Part shown: in pieces, positions 35,186 to 44,109 of the stretch | Position numbering within the stretch: position 1 is the stretch's first letter | Layout: every line of letters starts with the position of its first letter | From: an uncultured Armatimonadota bacterium | Lineage (GTDB): Bacteria > Armatimonadota > Fimbriimonadia > Fimbriimonadales > Fimbriimonadaceae | Assembly (NCBI GenBank): GCA_903904815.1 | Contig: CAIVDU010000096.1 | Span: 18,821-82,820 of the forward strand | DNA: 64,000 nucleotides | Direction of reading: 5' to 3' | The notes under the pieces: model-generated | What the model saw: only the letters and a program-made list of their open reading frames with translations | Database searches by the model: none | Told to the model about the DNA's origin: nothing | Made by a program: the position numbers and the translations under genes

Positions 35186-37045
35186 ATGCGCAGCCTCCGT
35201 TGGAAGCTCGTTTTGAGCCATCTGCTGCCAGTTCTTGTGATGGCCTTTGTCCTGTTTGCCGCCATCAGGGGCTTCGTCTCGGTGCGCCGATCTATCGACT
35301 CTGAACTGAGAACCAACATGGAGACGGTGGCAGGAACTCAAATCATGAGTTCTGCCCTGCAGGAGCAGCAAACAGCCTTCGCCCTCCTGCTTTCGGGAAG
35401 CGGCCCCGAAGCAAAGCAACTCCAGACAGAAAGCTGGCGAAATTTCGCTTCAGCGTATGCCTCTGCCAGCGCAAGAGCGGAGGATCCAGCAACCGGAAGA
35501 GAACTTCTTACCCTTTGGTTTGAAGCTCAATCATACGAAGATCTCGCTTCGGACGTGATGACCCAAAACGTCCCAACGCTTCTTCCGGGCGCTCGCGCGT
35601 TTGTTCACGCGAAGATACAGCCCAAACTCCGAAGCCTCCAAGCCCAATCCGCGAAAGTATTGACTTCGTCAAATGTTGCCTTCATCAATGAGAACCACGT
35701 GGCACGTCAGACGGCGGAGAACTGGACTCTTCGAATTCTCCTTTCCACAATCATTGCGATCGGCCTCGCGGTGTTCTTTGCCAGGAGGTTGGTCACCATC
35801 GCGCTCACGCCTCTTGCCATGCTTGCACGGCAAGCGGAGAGCATCGCCGAGGGAAACCTCAACGTAAAGTCCAATTTGGTTCGTTCTGACGAAATCGGCG
35901 AACTCGCAGATTCTTTCGACGCCATGGCTTCCAAGCTAGCCGAAGCGAGAAAAAGCGGTGAACGTCGCTTAAGAAGGCTTGAGGTTCTGACGGATGCTGC
36001 CCTCGAGAGCCTTGTCGACCCGGTGATCGTCACCGACGCAAAGCTCAGAATTGCTCAACTGAACCGAGCAGCCCAAGGTCTTTTTGGCGCGGCCGCCGCT
36101 TCGCCGCGGCCAGGATTGGCAGATCACATTCATGACCGCCGCATCGTCACGAGTATTGAGCGAGCGATGCGGCAAGACTTGGAGATTCATCCCGACGACG
36201 AACGATTGCTCGTTCCCATTCGAAGTGGAACAGAAGAGCGGATCTACCGCCTAAGAATCAATGTGATGCACGGGGAGGGCGGAAAAATCTTGGGAAGCGT
36301 GACTGTCATGGAAGACGTTACGTACCTGCGAACGCTCGATAGAATGAAGACGGAATTCATCGGAGTGGCCGCCCACGAGCTAAGAACGCCTATCACTTCC
36401 CTGTTGCTTTCGGCGCAAATAATGGCAGAGGGAGCCGCCGGTCCGCTCACTGAAACTCAAGTCGAGATCGTACGCGCTCAACGAGAAGAGCTGGTTCGTT
36501 TAGAACGCTTGATGGAAGAACTGCTCGACCTTACGAAGCTCGAAGCGGGCACGACTCCTCCCCGGCTTGAACTCGTTGAAGTCGCGGAACTGGTGAGACT
36601 CCCAGTTCAAACAGTGATGCCTCAGGCAAGCGCGAAGGGCGTGCAACTCCTGGTCGCGCCCAGCGAGGACCTCGGAAAGGTGCGGGCAGACCCAAGCCAA
36701 ATCGGTCGGGTGATGACAAATCTCCTTGCCAACGCAATTCGCCACACGAATGCGGGAGGCGTTGTAACCGTCCGCGCATCGGCGTCAGAATATGATGTAA
36801 CCTTGCGAGTCGAAGACACCGGCGAGGGTATTCCTCAAGAATATCTTGGTCGCATCTTCGAAAGATTCGTGCAGGTTCCAGGGGCGACGCGAGGTGGCGC
36901 CGGACTCGGGTTATCGATTGCAGATCGGATTATTCGATCACATGGAGGAACACTCAGTGTGACGAGTGAGGTCGGGCAGGGCAGCGAGTTTTGCTTAACT
37001 CTTCCAAGAGAGAAGCAATCGCCTGGTGGAGAAAATACAGTTTGA
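35186..37045 (+). CDS. membrane sensor histidine kinase (HAMP-PAS-HisKA-HATPase)
   Basis: A 619-residue kinase. ATG at 35186 is preferred; an in-frame TTG lies 27 bp upstream. Order: membrane segment (LVLSHLLPVLVMAFVLFAAI), an extracytoplasmic helical domain of about 150 residues, second membrane segment (LLSTIIAIGLAVFFARRL), HAMP (MLARQAESIAEGNLNV), PAS (ALESLVDPVIVTDAKLRIAQLN), HisKA with AAHELRTPITSL, and ATPase boxes N (NLLANAIRHTNAGG), G1 (EDTGEGI) and G2 (GGAGLGLSI). It heads a tight five-gene operon with a receiver protein, short KdpD and KimA. The stop overlaps the next start by 3 bp (TTGA), so kinase and receiver are translationally coupled. The sensed signal is probably potassium or turgor, by context. 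Confidence 0.95.
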   Translation: MRSLRWKLVLSHLLPVLVMAFVLFAAIRGFVSVRRSIDSELRTNMETVAGTQIMSSALQEQQTAFALLLSGSGPEAKQLQTESWRNFASAYASASARAEDPATGRELLTLWFEAQSYEDLASDVMTQNVPTLLPGARAFVHAKIQPKLRSLQAQSAKVLTSSNVAFINENHVARQTAENWTLRILLSTIIAIGLAVFFARRLVTIALTPLAMLARQAESIAEGNLNVKSNLVRSDEIGELADSFDAMASKLAEARKSGERRLRRLEVLTDAALESLVDPVIVTDAKLRIAQLNRAAQGLFGAAAASPRPGLADHIHDRRIVTSIERAMRQDLEIHPDDERLLVPIRSGTEERIYRLRINVMHGEGGKILGSVTVMEDVTYLRTLDRMKTEFIGVAAHELRTPITSLLLSAQIMAEGAAGPLTETQVEIVRAQREELVRLERLMEELLDLTKLEAGTTPPRLELVEVAELVRLPVQTVMPQASAKGVQLLVAPSEDLGKVRADPSQIGRVMTNLLANAIRHTNAGGVVTVRASASEYDVTLRVEDTGEGIPQEYLGRIFERFVQVPGATRGGAGLGLSIADRIIRSHGGTLSVTSEVGQGSEFCLTLPREKQSPGGENTV

Positions 37046-37803
37046 ACGCAAGAATTCTTGTTATTGACGACGAGACAAACATCCGCACGATGATCAAGCT
37101 TGCCCTTGAGCATGTCGGTCACACCATTGAGACCGCCAGTGAAGGCAAAGAAGGGCTTGAAAAGTACGGCGATGGAAAGGACTTCGACCTCGTTCTGCTC
37201 GATCAGCGAATGCCGGGAATGCCGGGAATCGAAGTGCTCGCGGCCATCAAAAAGCGAAACGCGGACGCTCGGTTGATCCTTATCACCGCTTTTGGCACCA
37301 TTGACCTCGCTCTCGAAGCCATGCAGACCGGCGCAAGCGACTTTCTGCGCAAGCCTTTCACGGCAGACACTCTTCGAGCATCAGTCACCGCCGCGCTTGG
37401 GAAGCCATGCCTCAAGATGGACGCGGTGCCGGTGAAGCTTGCATGCCGGGAATTCTACAGAGCAAACATCAACGGTTTTGGATTTGAACTCGATCACGAA
37501 GGAGAGGATGATCGCACCGGCGACTTCGTTTGCACTTTCAAGGTGAGTCGATCCCACGCTTCGAACAGCATGGTTCGCATCGCGTTGCCCACGTACGTTA
37601 AAGAGCTCGTGCTCGCGTACACGGACACCGAACACGTGCCCGGCGGAGTGCGTTTCTGGCAGGCAATGTGCGAGGAAGCCCTCGCCAACTACTTGTGGCA
37701 GAACGCCGATACACCCGCCGAGGGTCAACTTCGCATCGAAGACCTTTCATCCAGCCTTCAGCGCTGGCTTGACTCGGTGCTCACTATTTCTTTAGCTGAC
37801 TGA
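37042..37803 (+). CDS. response regulator with NtrC-like receiver and novel C-terminal domain
   Basis: A 253-residue protein. TTG at 37042, overlapping the kinase stop as TTGA and preceded by GGTGGAG, places the start just before the receiver (NARILVIDDETNIR). The receiver is complete: LVLLDQRMPGMPGIEVL with the acceptor Asp, ILITAFG with Thr, and LRKPF with Lys. After about residue 125 there is no winged helix, AAA or HTH; instead a roughly 130-residue domain with ACREFYRANINGFGFELDH, FVCTFKVSRSHASNSMVRIALP and RFWQAMCEEALANYLWQ. It may act by protein contact, perhaps with the short KdpD encoded 2 bp downstream. Not recognised as a known output domain. Confidence 0.88.
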   Translation: MNARILVIDDETNIRTMIKLALEHVGHTIETASEGKEGLEKYGDGKDFDLVLLDQRMPGMPGIEVLAAIKKRNADARLILITAFGTIDLALEAMQTGASDFLRKPFTADTLRASVTAALGKPCLKMDAVPVKLACREFYRANINGFGFELDHEGEDDRTGDFVCTFKVSRSHASNSMVRIALPTYVKELVLAYTDTEHVPGGVRFWQAMCEEALANYLWQNADTPAEGQLRIEDLSSSLQRWLDSVLTISLAD

Positions 37804-37805
37804 AA

Positions 37806-38924
37806 ATGCCACAAACTCAAAATACCGGGGCCGACCGAGGCAAACTTAAAGTGTTTCTCGGGTTCGCCCCAGGCGTTGGAAAGACCCACGCCATGCTCGA
37901 CGAGGCTCTTCGCCGCAAAAACCGAGGACAGGATGTCGTATCCGCTTTTGTTCAGGCACACGGGCGAAAGCCCATCATCGATCAAACCGCGGAGCTGGAG
38001 TCAGTTCCTCGAAAGAGTTTCACGATAGAAGGTAAGTCCCTCGAGGAGATGGACGTCGAGGCGGTCATCAAGCGTCACCCAGAAGTGGCGCTCGTCGACG
38101 AACTCGCGCACACCAACGCGATTGGGTCATCGAACCCATATCGATGGCAGGACGTGGAAGCACTTCTGGATGCCGGGATAAACGTGCTCGCAACCGTCAA
38201 TGTTGGGCATCTTGAGAGCCTTAACGACCTCGTTGCTGACATCACCGGACACTTCATCGTCGATACGCTTCCGGATAGCGTCTTGAGAGAAGCGAGTGAA
38301 GTTGAGCTTGTCGACTTAACTCCGCGTGCTCTCATTAATCGACTTGAGAGAGGAGACATCTTCGCCCCCGAAGAGATCGAGTCGGCTAGGTCCGACTTTT
38401 TTAGGGAAGGCAATCTCATGGCGTTGCGAGAAATCGCGATGCGCGAGGCCGCGAGCCGAGTCGATGAGGACGTAGCCGAGTACCGCAAGGAAAAGCGGAT
38501 CGAAAAACCTTGGGCGACCAAAGACAAGGTTATGGTTTGCATCAGTCCGACGCGTTCGGCTTTGCGGCTCATTCGACGCGGGTTCCGAATGGGGCAGCGG
38601 ATGCATGGCGACGTGATTGCCGTTCACGTTGAGGATGGCGCGGTCTCTGGCGAAAAGGCCGAGAAGATGCTCAAGGATGATTTTGCCCTCGCTGAGCGTC
38701 TCGGGATCCAGACCGTCACCCTAAAGGGCCCGTTGGCGCCCACGATTATCAAGTTTGCCAAGGAGCAAAATGTCACGGCCATCATTCTTGGCCACCCGGA
38801 GCGAAGTCGCTTCCAGGAAGTTTTGAAGGCATCGGTCCTATCCGATCTCGCCCGCGCGTTAAGGACCGTCGACATCATTGTCGTTGCGACGGAATCTGAA
38901 AGCGACCAGGCAGCAGGCCACTAA
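37806..38924 (+). CDS. short KdpD: sensory ATPase domain plus Usp domain, no kinase
   Basis: A 372-residue protein equal to the cytoplasmic N-terminal part of KdpD. Residues about 12-225 are the KdpD sensor ATPase: FLGFAPGVGKTHAMLDEALRRKNRG (Walker A), VALVDELAHTNAIGSSNPYRWQDVEALL (Walker B), LATVNVGHLESLND. Residues about 245-370 are a universal-stress-protein domain (MVCISPTRSALRLIRRGFRMG, TAIILGHPERSRF). The four-helix membrane part, GAF and kinase domains of full KdpD are absent. Short KdpD proteins are known in Anabaena and Deinococcus; the Usp domain binds c-di-AMP in S. aureus KdpD. Here it is placed 2 bp after the receiver gene and 4 bp before the KimA-like gene. Confidence 0.93.
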   Translation: MPQTQNTGADRGKLKVFLGFAPGVGKTHAMLDEALRRKNRGQDVVSAFVQAHGRKPIIDQTAELESVPRKSFTIEGKSLEEMDVEAVIKRHPEVALVDELAHTNAIGSSNPYRWQDVEALLDAGINVLATVNVGHLESLNDLVADITGHFIVDTLPDSVLREASEVELVDLTPRALINRLERGDIFAPEEIESARSDFFREGNLMALREIAMREAASRVDEDVAEYRKEKRIEKPWATKDKVMVCISPTRSALRLIRRGFRMGQRMHGDVIAVHVEDGAVSGEKAEKMLKDDFALAERLGIQTVTLKGPLAPTIIKFAKEQNVTAIILGHPERSRFQEVLKASVLSDLARALRTVDIIVVATESESDQAAGH

Positions 38925-38928
38925 CCCC

Positions 38929-40827
38929 ATGGCCGAAGGACAACCTCGAAGCGTGATGCACCGACTGCGTCGCGCCCTCCTTGGCGCACCGATTCCTACC
39001 TCGAAAGCGCACCACGAACGCCTATCCCCGCTCTTAGGCTTGCCGGTGTTCAGTTCCGATGCGCTGTCTTCGGTGGCATATGCGACGGAAGCGATCCTCA
39101 TGGTTCTCATCCTGAGCTCGCAAGCGGCCCTGAAGGAGCAGATCGCGATTTCGGTGGCCATCGTAGCCCTGATCATCATCATCACGATCTCGTATCAGGA
39201 AACGATCCAGGCCTACCCAAGTGGCGGCGGTTCCTACATTGTTGCTTCCGAAAATCTCGGACCCAAAGCGGGCATCGTCGCCGGCGCCGCCTTGCTCATC
39301 GACTACATCCTGACGGTGTCTGTATCCGTCGCGGCTGGCGTGGACTCGATTCTCTCCGCGGTACCTTCGATAAAGCTTCACATCCCCGACGCCACTGTCA
39401 CGATTTCCCTATTCTTCATCCTCCTAGTGGCCTACGCAAACTTGCGGGGCCTGAAAGAGTCCGGCAGTGTGTTTGCGGTCCCAACTTACGGGTTTATTCT
39501 CTCGATGTTCGTCGTCATCGGCGTCGGCGTCTGGAAGACCATGCATACGCCAGCGGGGGTTCCGCACGTCGAGACCGGAGGGTTAGTCGGGAAGGAAGCC
39601 ACCGTAGGCATGTTGTTCATTACCCTGCGGGCTTTTGCCGCTGGGTGTACCGCGCTCACCGGGATCGAGGCAGTCAGCAACGGTGTTCCCGCTTTCAAGG
39701 CTCCAGAGCAGAAGAACGCGCAAAAAACGCTGATTTGGATGTCCTCCATCCTCGCAGTGCTGTTCATCGGCATGGGGTACATCGCGCTTGGCCTTCCAAC
39801 CCACTACAACGATTTTCGACTGGTTGACTCAGCCAGCCCGCGATATCTGACGCTTATCGCTCAGATCGCCGCGTTCGGTTTTGGAAAGAGCACTTCCTTT
39901 GGAATGTTCCAGGTGACGCTTTGGTTCACCGCGGCCATCCTCATTCTGGCGGCAAACACTGCCTTCGCCGACTTCCCTCGTTTGGCGAGCCTGTTAGCCC
40001 GCGACGGTTACCTTCCGAGGTACTTGTCGCGCCAAGGTGATAGGCTCGTTTTTCACAACGGCATCATGGTGCTTGCGGTCCTCGCTTGTGCCCTGATCGT
40101 CGTGTTCCAAGGAAAACTGGACGCCCTGCTTCCGCTCTATGCCATCGGAGTCTTTGCCGCGTTCACGCTGTCTCAGACGGGAATGGTCGTTCACTGGCTT
40201 CGGGAAAGGCATCGCGGGTGGCAAAAGAGCGCCATCACCAACGGCATTGGAGCCTTTCTTTGCGGCGTCGTTCTCCTGATTATTGGCTACACCAAGTTCG
40301 CGGAAGGCGCTTGGCTGGTCATGGTGCTCATTCCGCTGTTCTGCGCCCTTTTCTGGTCGATCAAGAAACGGTACGGCTCCATGACGCGCCAGCTTGAGAT
40401 CGCAGGACAGCCTAAGTTCGTGGCCGAAGGCCATTTATCCTTGCTTCTCGTGCCGCGTGTCCACCGCGGAATCCTGAACGGCCTAGACTATGCCCAACAA
40501 CTCCGAGGAGAGTGCCAGGCGGTTCATGTTACGATCAACGAGAAGACGCTTCCGGAGCTACAGAGAATGTGGGACGAGTTCGGTCGTGAGGTTCCCCTCG
40601 TTGTCCTCCCGTCCCAATATCGGTCGCTCATCAGCCCGGTCTTGGACTACGTGGATAGGATCCGAGAAGATCGCCCCAATCTCATGATTACGGTGATTGT
40701 CTCGGAGGCCGTCTCGACCAAGTGGTATCAACGACTCTTGACCGAAAACGTGGCACTTCAGTTAAAGAACTCTCTTGCCCGTCGAAAGGGTGTCGTGGTT
40801 GCCAACGTTCGCTACTTCTTGAACTGA
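38929..40827 (+). CDS. KimA-like high-affinity potassium transporter (APC superfamily)
   Basis: A 632-residue transporter. The first 450 residues have about 12 membrane segments and match KimA (YdaO): LLGLPVFSSDALSSVAYATEAILMVL, YQETIQAYPSGGGSYIVASENLGPKAGIVAGAALLIDYILTVSVSVAAG, GLKESGS, ALTGIEAVSNGVPAFKAPEQKNA and ANTAFADFPRLASLLARDGYLPR. The C-terminal 150 residues form a soluble domain as in KimA. KimA imports K+ with H+ and is inhibited by c-di-AMP in B. subtilis. The start is ATG 38929; ATG 38956 is an alternative that fits the family's short N-terminus. No c-di-AMP riboswitch space exists upstream in the operon. Confidence 0.93.
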   Translation: MAEGQPRSVMHRLRRALLGAPIPTSKAHHERLSPLLGLPVFSSDALSSVAYATEAILMVLILSSQAALKEQIAISVAIVALIIIITISYQETIQAYPSGGGSYIVASENLGPKAGIVAGAALLIDYILTVSVSVAAGVDSILSAVPSIKLHIPDATVTISLFFILLVAYANLRGLKESGSVFAVPTYGFILSMFVVIGVGVWKTMHTPAGVPHVETGGLVGKEATVGMLFITLRAFAAGCTALTGIEAVSNGVPAFKAPEQKNAQKTLIWMSSILAVLFIGMGYIALGLPTHYNDFRLVDSASPRYLTLIAQIAAFGFGKSTSFGMFQVTLWFTAAILILAANTAFADFPRLASLLARDGYLPRYLSRQGDRLVFHNGIMVLAVLACALIVVFQGKLDALLPLYAIGVFAAFTLSQTGMVVHWLRERHRGWQKSAITNGIGAFLCGVVLLIIGYTKFAEGAWLVMVLIPLFCALFWSIKKRYGSMTRQLEIAGQPKFVAEGHLSLLLVPRVHRGILNGLDYAQQLRGECQAVHVTINEKTLPELQRMWDEFGREVPLVVLPSQYRSLISPVLDYVDRIREDRPNLMITVIVSEAVSTKWYQRLLTENVALQLKNSLARRKGVVVANVRYFLN

Positions 40828-40830
40828 AAC

Positions 40831-41172
40831 ATGCCAGATCTCATCGATTCACCTATCGGTATCACCCTCGACGAAGACATGCTCGGCGGGTTCGGAGGCT
40901 TCCCGGACAAGGTGTACTTGATCCAAGTCGGGGAAGGAAAATACGCCGCTAACAACGCGACGCTGACCGACGGACAGAACGTCGATGGACTCGCTTGCTT
41001 CCCTACTCCTGACGACGCGATGGTTTATACCGGACTTCTGGGTGGGCTCAACGGTGAAGTGGTCGGCAAGAAATTCGAAGAAGCCCGAGAGATCGCGATC
41101 AGCAAGCCCAAGCTGTCATGCCTTTTGCTCTTCGTAAACGGGGCAATTGTGGACGTTCACCACGTCCGCTAA
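40831..41172 (+). CDS. small protein of unknown family (GLACF/HYVR family), copy 2, last gene of the KimA operon
   Basis: A 113-residue soluble protein with its ATG 3 bp after the kimA-like stop, hence co-transcribed. It is related to the 24280-24588 protein: KVYLIQVGEGKYAA, DGLACFPTPDDA, GEVVGKKFEEAREIAISKPKLSCLLLFVNG and the end VDVHHVR. Function is unknown; the position suggests a role in, or a partner of, potassium homeostasis. There is no Cys or His cluster other than the terminal His pair. Convergent with the next gene, abutting it. Confidence 0.8.
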   Translation: MPDLIDSPIGITLDEDMLGGFGGFPDKVYLIQVGEGKYAANNATLTDGQNVDGLACFPTPDDAMVYTGLLGGLNGEVVGKKFEEAREIAISKPKLSCLLLFVNGAIVDVHHVR

Positions 41173-41667
41173 CTAGCGTCCCATGATCAGGGGCGCGAGA
41201 CTTTCTGGGTTGATTGAACCGTAGTGGCGAAGAACGCTCCCATTCGTCGGCCCCATGGCACCACCAGCGGGAGCGGTGTCTGCCCCAAACGCCACCGCGC
41301 CGCCCGCCCGTTGAGGCACGACCGGAGTTGTGTAGTGGGCTGGCTCGTAGTTTGCTGACGCGGTCGGCGTGTACCCTTCGTTGCCTTCCGCGAGATTTCG
41401 AATCCCCTCGGCGCCGATCTTCCCGCCGCCAAGCGTGCTCATTGCATCTTGAGTCAATCTGCCCTTCACATCGCCAACCGCATCATCGGGACTCGTGGCA
41501 GCAGAGGAGTTTTTCCCAGAAGCCAAGCTAGGTGGGTGCTTGATCGCGAAGTTAATCCCCATCGCGACCACGATTAGCAAAACCACGGCGCCTGCGGATA
41601 AGAGCGCTGCCCGATAAAGTGGCTGATTCTCGTCGGGGGTTTGGTACTGGAGAGGATTTGGATCCAT
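41173..41667 (-). CDS. single-span membrane protein of unknown function
   Basis: A 164-residue protein with one membrane helix at about 20-42 (AALLSAGAVVLLIVVAMGINFAI) and a largely disordered, Gly/Ala/Pro-rich exported tail (AGGAVAFGADTAPAGGAMG). The N-terminus DPNPLQYQTPDENQPLYR is a cytoplasmic tether. The stop codon abuts the stop of the convergent gene. I see no family match. Confidence 0.68.
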   Translation of the reverse strand: MDPNPLQYQTPDENQPLYRAALLSAGAVVLLIVVAMGINFAIKHPPSLASGKNSSAATSPDDAVGDVKGRLTQDAMSTLGGGKIGAEGIRNLAEGNEGYTPTASANYEPAHYTTPVVPQRAGGAVAFGADTAPAGGAMGPTNGSVLRHYGSINPESLAPLIMGR

Positions 41668-41813
41668 CAGTCTTTCCTAGATAGCCGGGCAGCAAATTCG
41701 CAGCCCTAGTTTACGACAATATTGCTGGAAATCAATAGGACTATTCCACGTCGGAGCACCGTGGTGGGGATGCCCCTGCGTGAGCATGCCGCCGTCCTTC
41801 ATACTCTTCAAAG

Positions 41814-42863
41814 ATGAGAACTCAGACCGACGACCTCCGAATCAAAGGAGTTCGACCTCTGCTTCCGCCAGCAATCCTGATGGAAGAGATCCCCTTGACT
41901 GCGGAGGCATCGACTTTTGTCGCGGATTCTCGAAGCATCGTAGAATCGGCGCTGAAAGGAAATGACGATCGACTCGTCGTCGTCGTCGGACCTTGTTCGA
42001 TCCACGATGTCGCCGCAGCAACCGAGTACGCCGGGAAATTAGCGGAGGCGACGAAGCAGTTTGAAGATGAGTTGCTTGTCGTCATGCGCGCCTACTTTGA
42101 GAAGCCGCGAACGACGGTCGGATGGAAGGGACTCGTCAATGATCCCGATCTTGACGGCACCTTCCACATTAACAAAGGCCTTCGGCTTGCTCGTCGATTC
42201 CTGGCGGAACTGGCCAAAATGAAAATGCCGGCGGGGACCGAGTTCCTCGATACCACGGTTCCACAGCACATCGCCGACCTGATCTCTTGGGGAGCCATCG
42301 GAGCCCGGACTACTGAGAGTCAGACGCACCGAGAACTCGCATCAGGCCTATCAATGCCGGTCGGGTTCAAAAATGCGACCGACGGAAACGTTCAGGTAGC
42401 GATCGATGCGATGAAAGCGGCGCTGCAGCCCCACTGGTTTCCCGGTTCCACCAAAGACGGCGTTTCGGCAATCCTCCAGACCACTGGAAATGACTCGTGC
42501 CACGTCGTTCTCCGAGGAGGCTCGCGAACTGGCCCGAACTACGATGTTGAGCATGTGAAGAAGGCGAGCGCCACTCTTGAAAAGGAAGGCTTGCCTACGC
42601 GGGTTATGATTGATCTAAGCCACGCCAACAGCCTCAAGAACCCAGACCGTCAGGTCGAAGTGGGTCAAGACGTCGCCAAACAGATCCGAGCTGGCGGCCC
42701 GATCTTTGGCGTGATGATCGAGAGTCATCTTATCGGAGGAAGGCAAGACCCCTCTCCAGATCACGAACTTACCTACGGCCAGAGCATCACGGATGCCTGC
42801 CTTGCATTCGATCCGACCCTGCAGCTACTCGAGACGCTGGCCGAAGCGGTTGGGGCTCGATAA
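41814..42863 (+). CDS. 3-deoxy-7-phosphoheptulonate (DAHP) synthase, class I
   Basis: A 349-residue enzyme condensing phosphoenolpyruvate and erythrose 4-phosphate, the first step of aromatic amino-acid synthesis. It is of the AroF/G/H type: VVVVGPCSIHD, RAYFEKPRTTVGWKGLVNDP, GTEFLDTTVPQHIADLISWGAIGARTTESQTHRELASGLSMPVGFKNATDG, CHVVLRGG and MIDLSHANS, with the metal His near the end. Full length. The N-terminal helix (RIKGVRPLLPPAILMEEIP) is the usual regulatory extension for the aromatic-amino-acid-inhibited isoforms; which one cannot be told. It stands alone. Confidence 0.96.
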   Translation: MRTQTDDLRIKGVRPLLPPAILMEEIPLTAEASTFVADSRSIVESALKGNDDRLVVVVGPCSIHDVAAATEYAGKLAEATKQFEDELLVVMRAYFEKPRTTVGWKGLVNDPDLDGTFHINKGLRLARRFLAELAKMKMPAGTEFLDTTVPQHIADLISWGAIGARTTESQTHRELASGLSMPVGFKNATDGNVQVAIDAMKAALQPHWFPGSTKDGVSAILQTTGNDSCHVVLRGGSRTGPNYDVEHVKKASATLEKEGLPTRVMIDLSHANSLKNPDRQVEVGQDVAKQIRAGGPIFGVMIESHLIGGRQDPSPDHELTYGQSITDACLAFDPTLQLLETLAEAVGAR

Positions 42864-42876
42864 AGTCTTGGGCCGA

Positions 42877-44094
42877 CTACGGTCGGCCCATTCCTGGAAC
42901 GAGCTCGTTTACCAAGTGAACGATGAAGGCGAGGACCACCGGGTCTTCACATTGCCCTTTTAGCGGATTGTCTGAGAGCTTTGCCACCGGAAAACCGTTA
43001 CAGCGCACCATCTTGATGACGTTTGAAAGTGGCTTCGGACCGAGGTCGTTCGACAAGAAGGTCCCAATCCCAAACTGCACTCGAATCCGCTTGGCAAACC
43101 TTCGCCAAATCTCGAAGCTTAGTAAGTCGTTGAGCGAGTCGCTGAACACGGCGGTCTTTCGATACGCATCGATGTTGAGCGACCTCAAGTGAGCGATGAA
43201 CCGCTCTCCCCAAGCGAAAGGATCTCCAGAATCGTGCCTCGCCCCATCATAGAGTTTTGCGAGGGCTAGGTCGAAGTCACGGAAGAAGAGGTCGGCTCCG
43301 AGGGTGTCCGAAAGTGCAATTCCAAGATTGCCACGAAACACCTCGTTCCAAATCTCGAACCACACCCGCTGGCTGCGATGGATCGGAAAAAGCGCCTGCA
43401 TCGCCATCGGGCCTTGATGGGAAAAGGTTCCGTAAGTTTTTAGGCCAAATTGGGTTGCCCAGTGGACGTTGCTGGTCCCAAGCAACGCCTCCGGAAGTTC
43501 GCTTGCGAGCCGCTGGAGCACGTGGCCATGCCAATCGACCGCGAACGAACGACGCGTGCCCATTTCGATAATCCCGTAAGGATGCGATTCGGTAGACGGA
43601 GCAACCTCTTCCCTCACAAATGCCTTGATGCGAGCGATCTTCTCGGTGAGTCGCCGATCTCCTTCGTTTCTCACGCTCGGCGTATCGTAGGCTTCGAAGT
43701 AGGCCTCGTTGACAATTTGCAGTACCGGGACTTCGAAGTCGACTGTCTGAAACCATGGACCACGGATGCGAATGTCAAGCTTGCCATCACGCTCTCCGAC
43801 TTCAATATGGCTTGTGTCAAGTCTGGACTGACTCAGCGCTTCTAGAAAAGGATCGCTTAAATACTTGAGACCCCGAAGCTTGTCTAAGAACGGACGATCC
43901 GGAGTGAGACCGTTGAGTTCTTGAATCTTTGATCGAATCTTGTCCTTAAGTGGTAGTAAGTCAACGTCGGAATCTCGATTGCGAAAGGCGTACTCCACCT
44001 CGACGTTAGAGAACCGTTCCCAAACTACGCGCTTAACCGTATACGTGTAAAGATCGTTATTGCCGAAATGCCTTTCCTGTTGCACGTGAGCCAA
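42877..44094 (-). CDS. pncB: nicotinate phosphoribosyltransferase
   Basis: A 405-residue enzyme of NAD salvage, making nicotinate mononucleotide from nicotinate and PRPP with ATP. PncB signature segments are present: VEYAFRNRDSDVDLLPL, LRGLKYLSDPFLEAL, YGTFSHQGPMAMQALFP (with the phosphorylated His equivalent), YDGARHDSGDPFAWGERF, FSDSLNDL, RIRVQFGIGTFLSNDLGPKPLSNVIKMV and GFPVAKLSDNPLKGQCED. Length is normal. The upstream region has a small ORF and palindromic sites (44388-44430) that might control it. Convergent with the DAHP synthase gene, 13 bp apart. Confidence 0.95.
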   Translation of the reverse strand: MAHVQQERHFGNNDLYTYTVKRVVWERFSNVEVEYAFRNRDSDVDLLPLKDKIRSKIQELNGLTPDRPFLDKLRGLKYLSDPFLEALSQSRLDTSHIEVGERDGKLDIRIRGPWFQTVDFEVPVLQIVNEAYFEAYDTPSVRNEGDRRLTEKIARIKAFVREEVAPSTESHPYGIIEMGTRRSFAVDWHGHVLQRLASELPEALLGTSNVHWATQFGLKTYGTFSHQGPMAMQALFPIHRSQRVWFEIWNEVFRGNLGIALSDTLGADLFFRDFDLALAKLYDGARHDSGDPFAWGERFIAHLRSLNIDAYRKTAVFSDSLNDLLSFEIWRRFAKRIRVQFGIGTFLSNDLGPKPLSNVIKMVRCNGFPVAKLSDNPLKGQCEDPVVLAFIVHLVNELVPGMGRP

Positions 44095-44109
44095 ATTGTG
44101 ACTCGAAAA

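Noticed and set aside
38878..38924. A KimA-like gene starting upstream and overlapping the short KdpD gene
   Set aside because: The extra 17 residues would lie in the KdpD frame's tail; ATG 38929 just after the KdpD stop gives a family-like N-terminus.
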